This document shows positions 14,052 through 15,188 of a DNA stretch of 15,188 bases, piece after piece. The DNA is from Angelobacter sp036502105 (GTDB lineage Bacteria; Acidobacteriota; Terriglobia; Terriglobales; Acidobacteriaceae). The position numbers were made by a program, and so were the translations under genes. How positions within the stretch are numbered: the stretch's first letter is position 1; each line of letters begins with the position of its first letter. The DNA lies in assembly GCA_036502105.1 (NCBI GenBank), contig DASXZE010000029.1, positions 1 through 15,188 on the forward strand. Direction: 5' to 3'. The notes under the pieces were generated by a model, which was given only the letters and a program-made list of their open reading frames with translations, was not told the origin of the DNA and made no database searches.

Positions 14052-15188
14052 ATGCCAACCACCAGCACACGCCCGCAGCTTTCCTACCTTGCCGACCAGA
14101 TGAAGGAACTTGAGCAAAAAGGCACGCACTTTAAACTGCGTGTGCTTATGGACGAGCAGGCCCCTGAATGCACGGTGGACGGCAAGCATGTCATCAATCT
14201 GGCGTCGAATAATTATCTGGGCCTGACGACGCATCCTAAGCTGCGCGAGGCGGCGATTGGGGCCATCAAAAAATATGGCGTAGGCTCGGGTGCAGTGCGC
14301 ACGGTGAGCGGGACCATGTCTATCCATATGGAGTTGGAAGAAAAGATTGCGCGCTTTAAGAATACTGAAGCTTGCGTGGTCTTTCAGTCAGGCTTTACGG
14401 CGAACGCCGGTACGGTTTCGGCCATCCTGGGCAAAGACGATTTTATTATTTCTGACGAGCTGAATCATGCCAGCATTATTGATGGCGCGCGCCTCTCCCG
14501 CGCCAAGATCAAAGTCTTCCGCCACAAAGATGCGGCGCATGCGGAAGAGCTGTTGAAGGAAATTGCCAACGAGCCGGGACACAAGTTGATGATCACCGAC
14601 GGCGTCTTTTCCATGGATGGCGATATTGGTCCGCTGCCTGCGCTGTGCGATGTGGCGGAAAAATATGGCGCAATCATGATGGTGGACGATGCGCATTCTT
14701 CCGGCGTGCTGGGGCGCAATGGGCGCGGAACCATTGATCACCACAAAGTTCACGGACGCGTGGATGTGCAGGTGGGCACGCTCTCCAAGGCCATTGGCGC
14801 GCTGGGCGGCTATGTTTGCGGATCAAAAGAGCTGATCGATTTTCTGTATCATCGCGCGCGTCCGTTTTTGTTTTCCACGTCGCATCCGCCGTCCGTCGCT
14901 GCCACCTGCATTGCCGCTTTTGACGTGCTCGAGAACGAACCTCAATTAATGGACAAGCTCTGGGCCAACACGCGTTTCTTTAAAAAAGAGCTGGGACTGC
15001 TGGGATTCAATATTGGCGGCATCAACACGCCGGCCAGCGAGACGCCAATCACGCCGATTATTATCGGCGACGGCAAGCTCACCATGGAGTTCAGCCGCGA
15101 GTTGTTCAATGAAGGCGTATTTGTTCCGGGGATCGCATTCCCAACGGTGGCTGAGGGCAAGGCCCGCGTACGGACGATCATGAGCGCT
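14052..15188 (+). CDS. kbl: Glycine C-acetyltransferase (2-amino-3-ketobutyrate CoA ligase), 3' end cut off
   Basis: This PLP enzyme cleaves 2-amino-3-ketobutyrate with CoA to glycine and acetyl-CoA, completing threonine breakdown begun by tdh. The visible 379 codons cover nearly the whole enzyme (about 395-400 residues are usual) and run off the right edge. Features of the alpha-oxoamine synthase family are NLASNNYLGL, GSGAVRTVSGT, DELNHASIIDGARLS, the PLP-stacking region VDDAHSSGVLG with D212/D213 and H215, and the PLP lysine K246 in TLSKAIGALGGYVCG. Sequence near the start (DQMKELEQKGTHFK) suits Kbl better than BioF or HemA, and the neighbour tdh settles it. AGGAG at 14041-14045 lies 6 bases before the ATG. 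Confidence 0.95.
   Translation, partial: MPTTSTRPQLSYLADQMKELEQKGTHFKLRVLMDEQAPECTVDGKHVINLASNNYLGLTTHPKLREAAIGAIKKYGVGSGAVRTVSGTMSIHMELEEKIARFKNTEACVVFQSGFTANAGTVSAILGKDDFIISDELNHASIIDGARLSRAKIKVFRHKDAAHAEELLKEIANEPGHKLMITDGVFSMDGDIGPLPALCDVAEKYGAIMMVDDAHSSGVLGRNGRGTIDHHKVHGRVDVQVGTLSKAIGALGGYVCGSKELIDFLYHRARPFLFSTSHPPSVAATCIAAFDVLENEPQLMDKLWANTRFFKKELGLLGFNIGGINTPASETPITPIIIGDGKLTMEFSRELFNEGVFVPGIAFPTVAEGKARVRTIMSA

Overview
The window reads as chromosomal DNA of a free-living, moderately GC-rich Gram-negative-type bacterium. An acidobacterium (Acidobacteriota, Terriglobia-like) is the best guess. This rests on family resemblance only: the small MAL(M/L)DAKEYDPRPAQK proteins, the carboxypeptidase-regulatory-like remnant, the UbiA-like enzyme and the degenerate short tandem repeats between genes all look acidobacterial to me. 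There is no rRNA marker, so this is inference.

Layout, left to right. (1) 1-113: the N-terminal end of an unknown minus-strand gene, with a plausible promoter. A 7-bp tandem repeat array lies in the divergent gap. (2) 380-1252: a UbiA-family prenyltransferase of quinone biosynthesis. (3) 1311-1630: a frameshifted, 5'-truncated remnant of a carboxypeptidase-regulatory-like (beta-sandwich) protein. (4) 1668-3356: a hydantoinase B/oxoprolinase-type subunit with an unusual in-frame insertion that carries a 15-bp direct repeat, followed by an 8-bp repeat array. (5) 3508-4221: a membrane-anchored TPR-like protein closed by a strong terminator, then a small YtxH-like protein. (6) 4779-7564: a housekeeping operon, yceD (DUF177)-rpmF-plsX-fabD, behind a good sigma70-type promoter. 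It links ribosomal protein L32 to phospholipid and fatty-acid initiation, and no fabH lies in it.

(7) 7610-12606, minus strand: a tightly coupled exporter operon transcribed as TetR regulator, HlyD-type membrane fusion protein, DrrA-type ABC ATPase, ABC-2 permease, then two tandem paralogous small membrane-anchored proteins of unknown function. The first four genes overlap by 1-4 bases, and the ribosome-binding site of the first paralog includes the permease stop codon. A palindromic candidate operator sits just upstream of the tetR start, touching its -10 box. (8) 12794 to the right edge, plus strand: L-threonine 3-dehydrogenase (tdh) and glycine C-acetyltransferase (kbl, cut by the window end), the two-step route from threonine to glycine plus acetyl-CoA. 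They are separated by a roughly 200-bp element made of two nested imperfect inverted repeats.

Most of the window is ordinary core metabolism. The points most worth a second look are the paralog pair attached to the exporter operon, the nested inverted repeat between tdh and kbl, and the recurring degenerate short tandem repeats, one of which appears to have expanded inside the hydantoinase-B gene without breaking its frame. No CRISPR array, tRNA, rRNA, transposase or phage gene was recognised.
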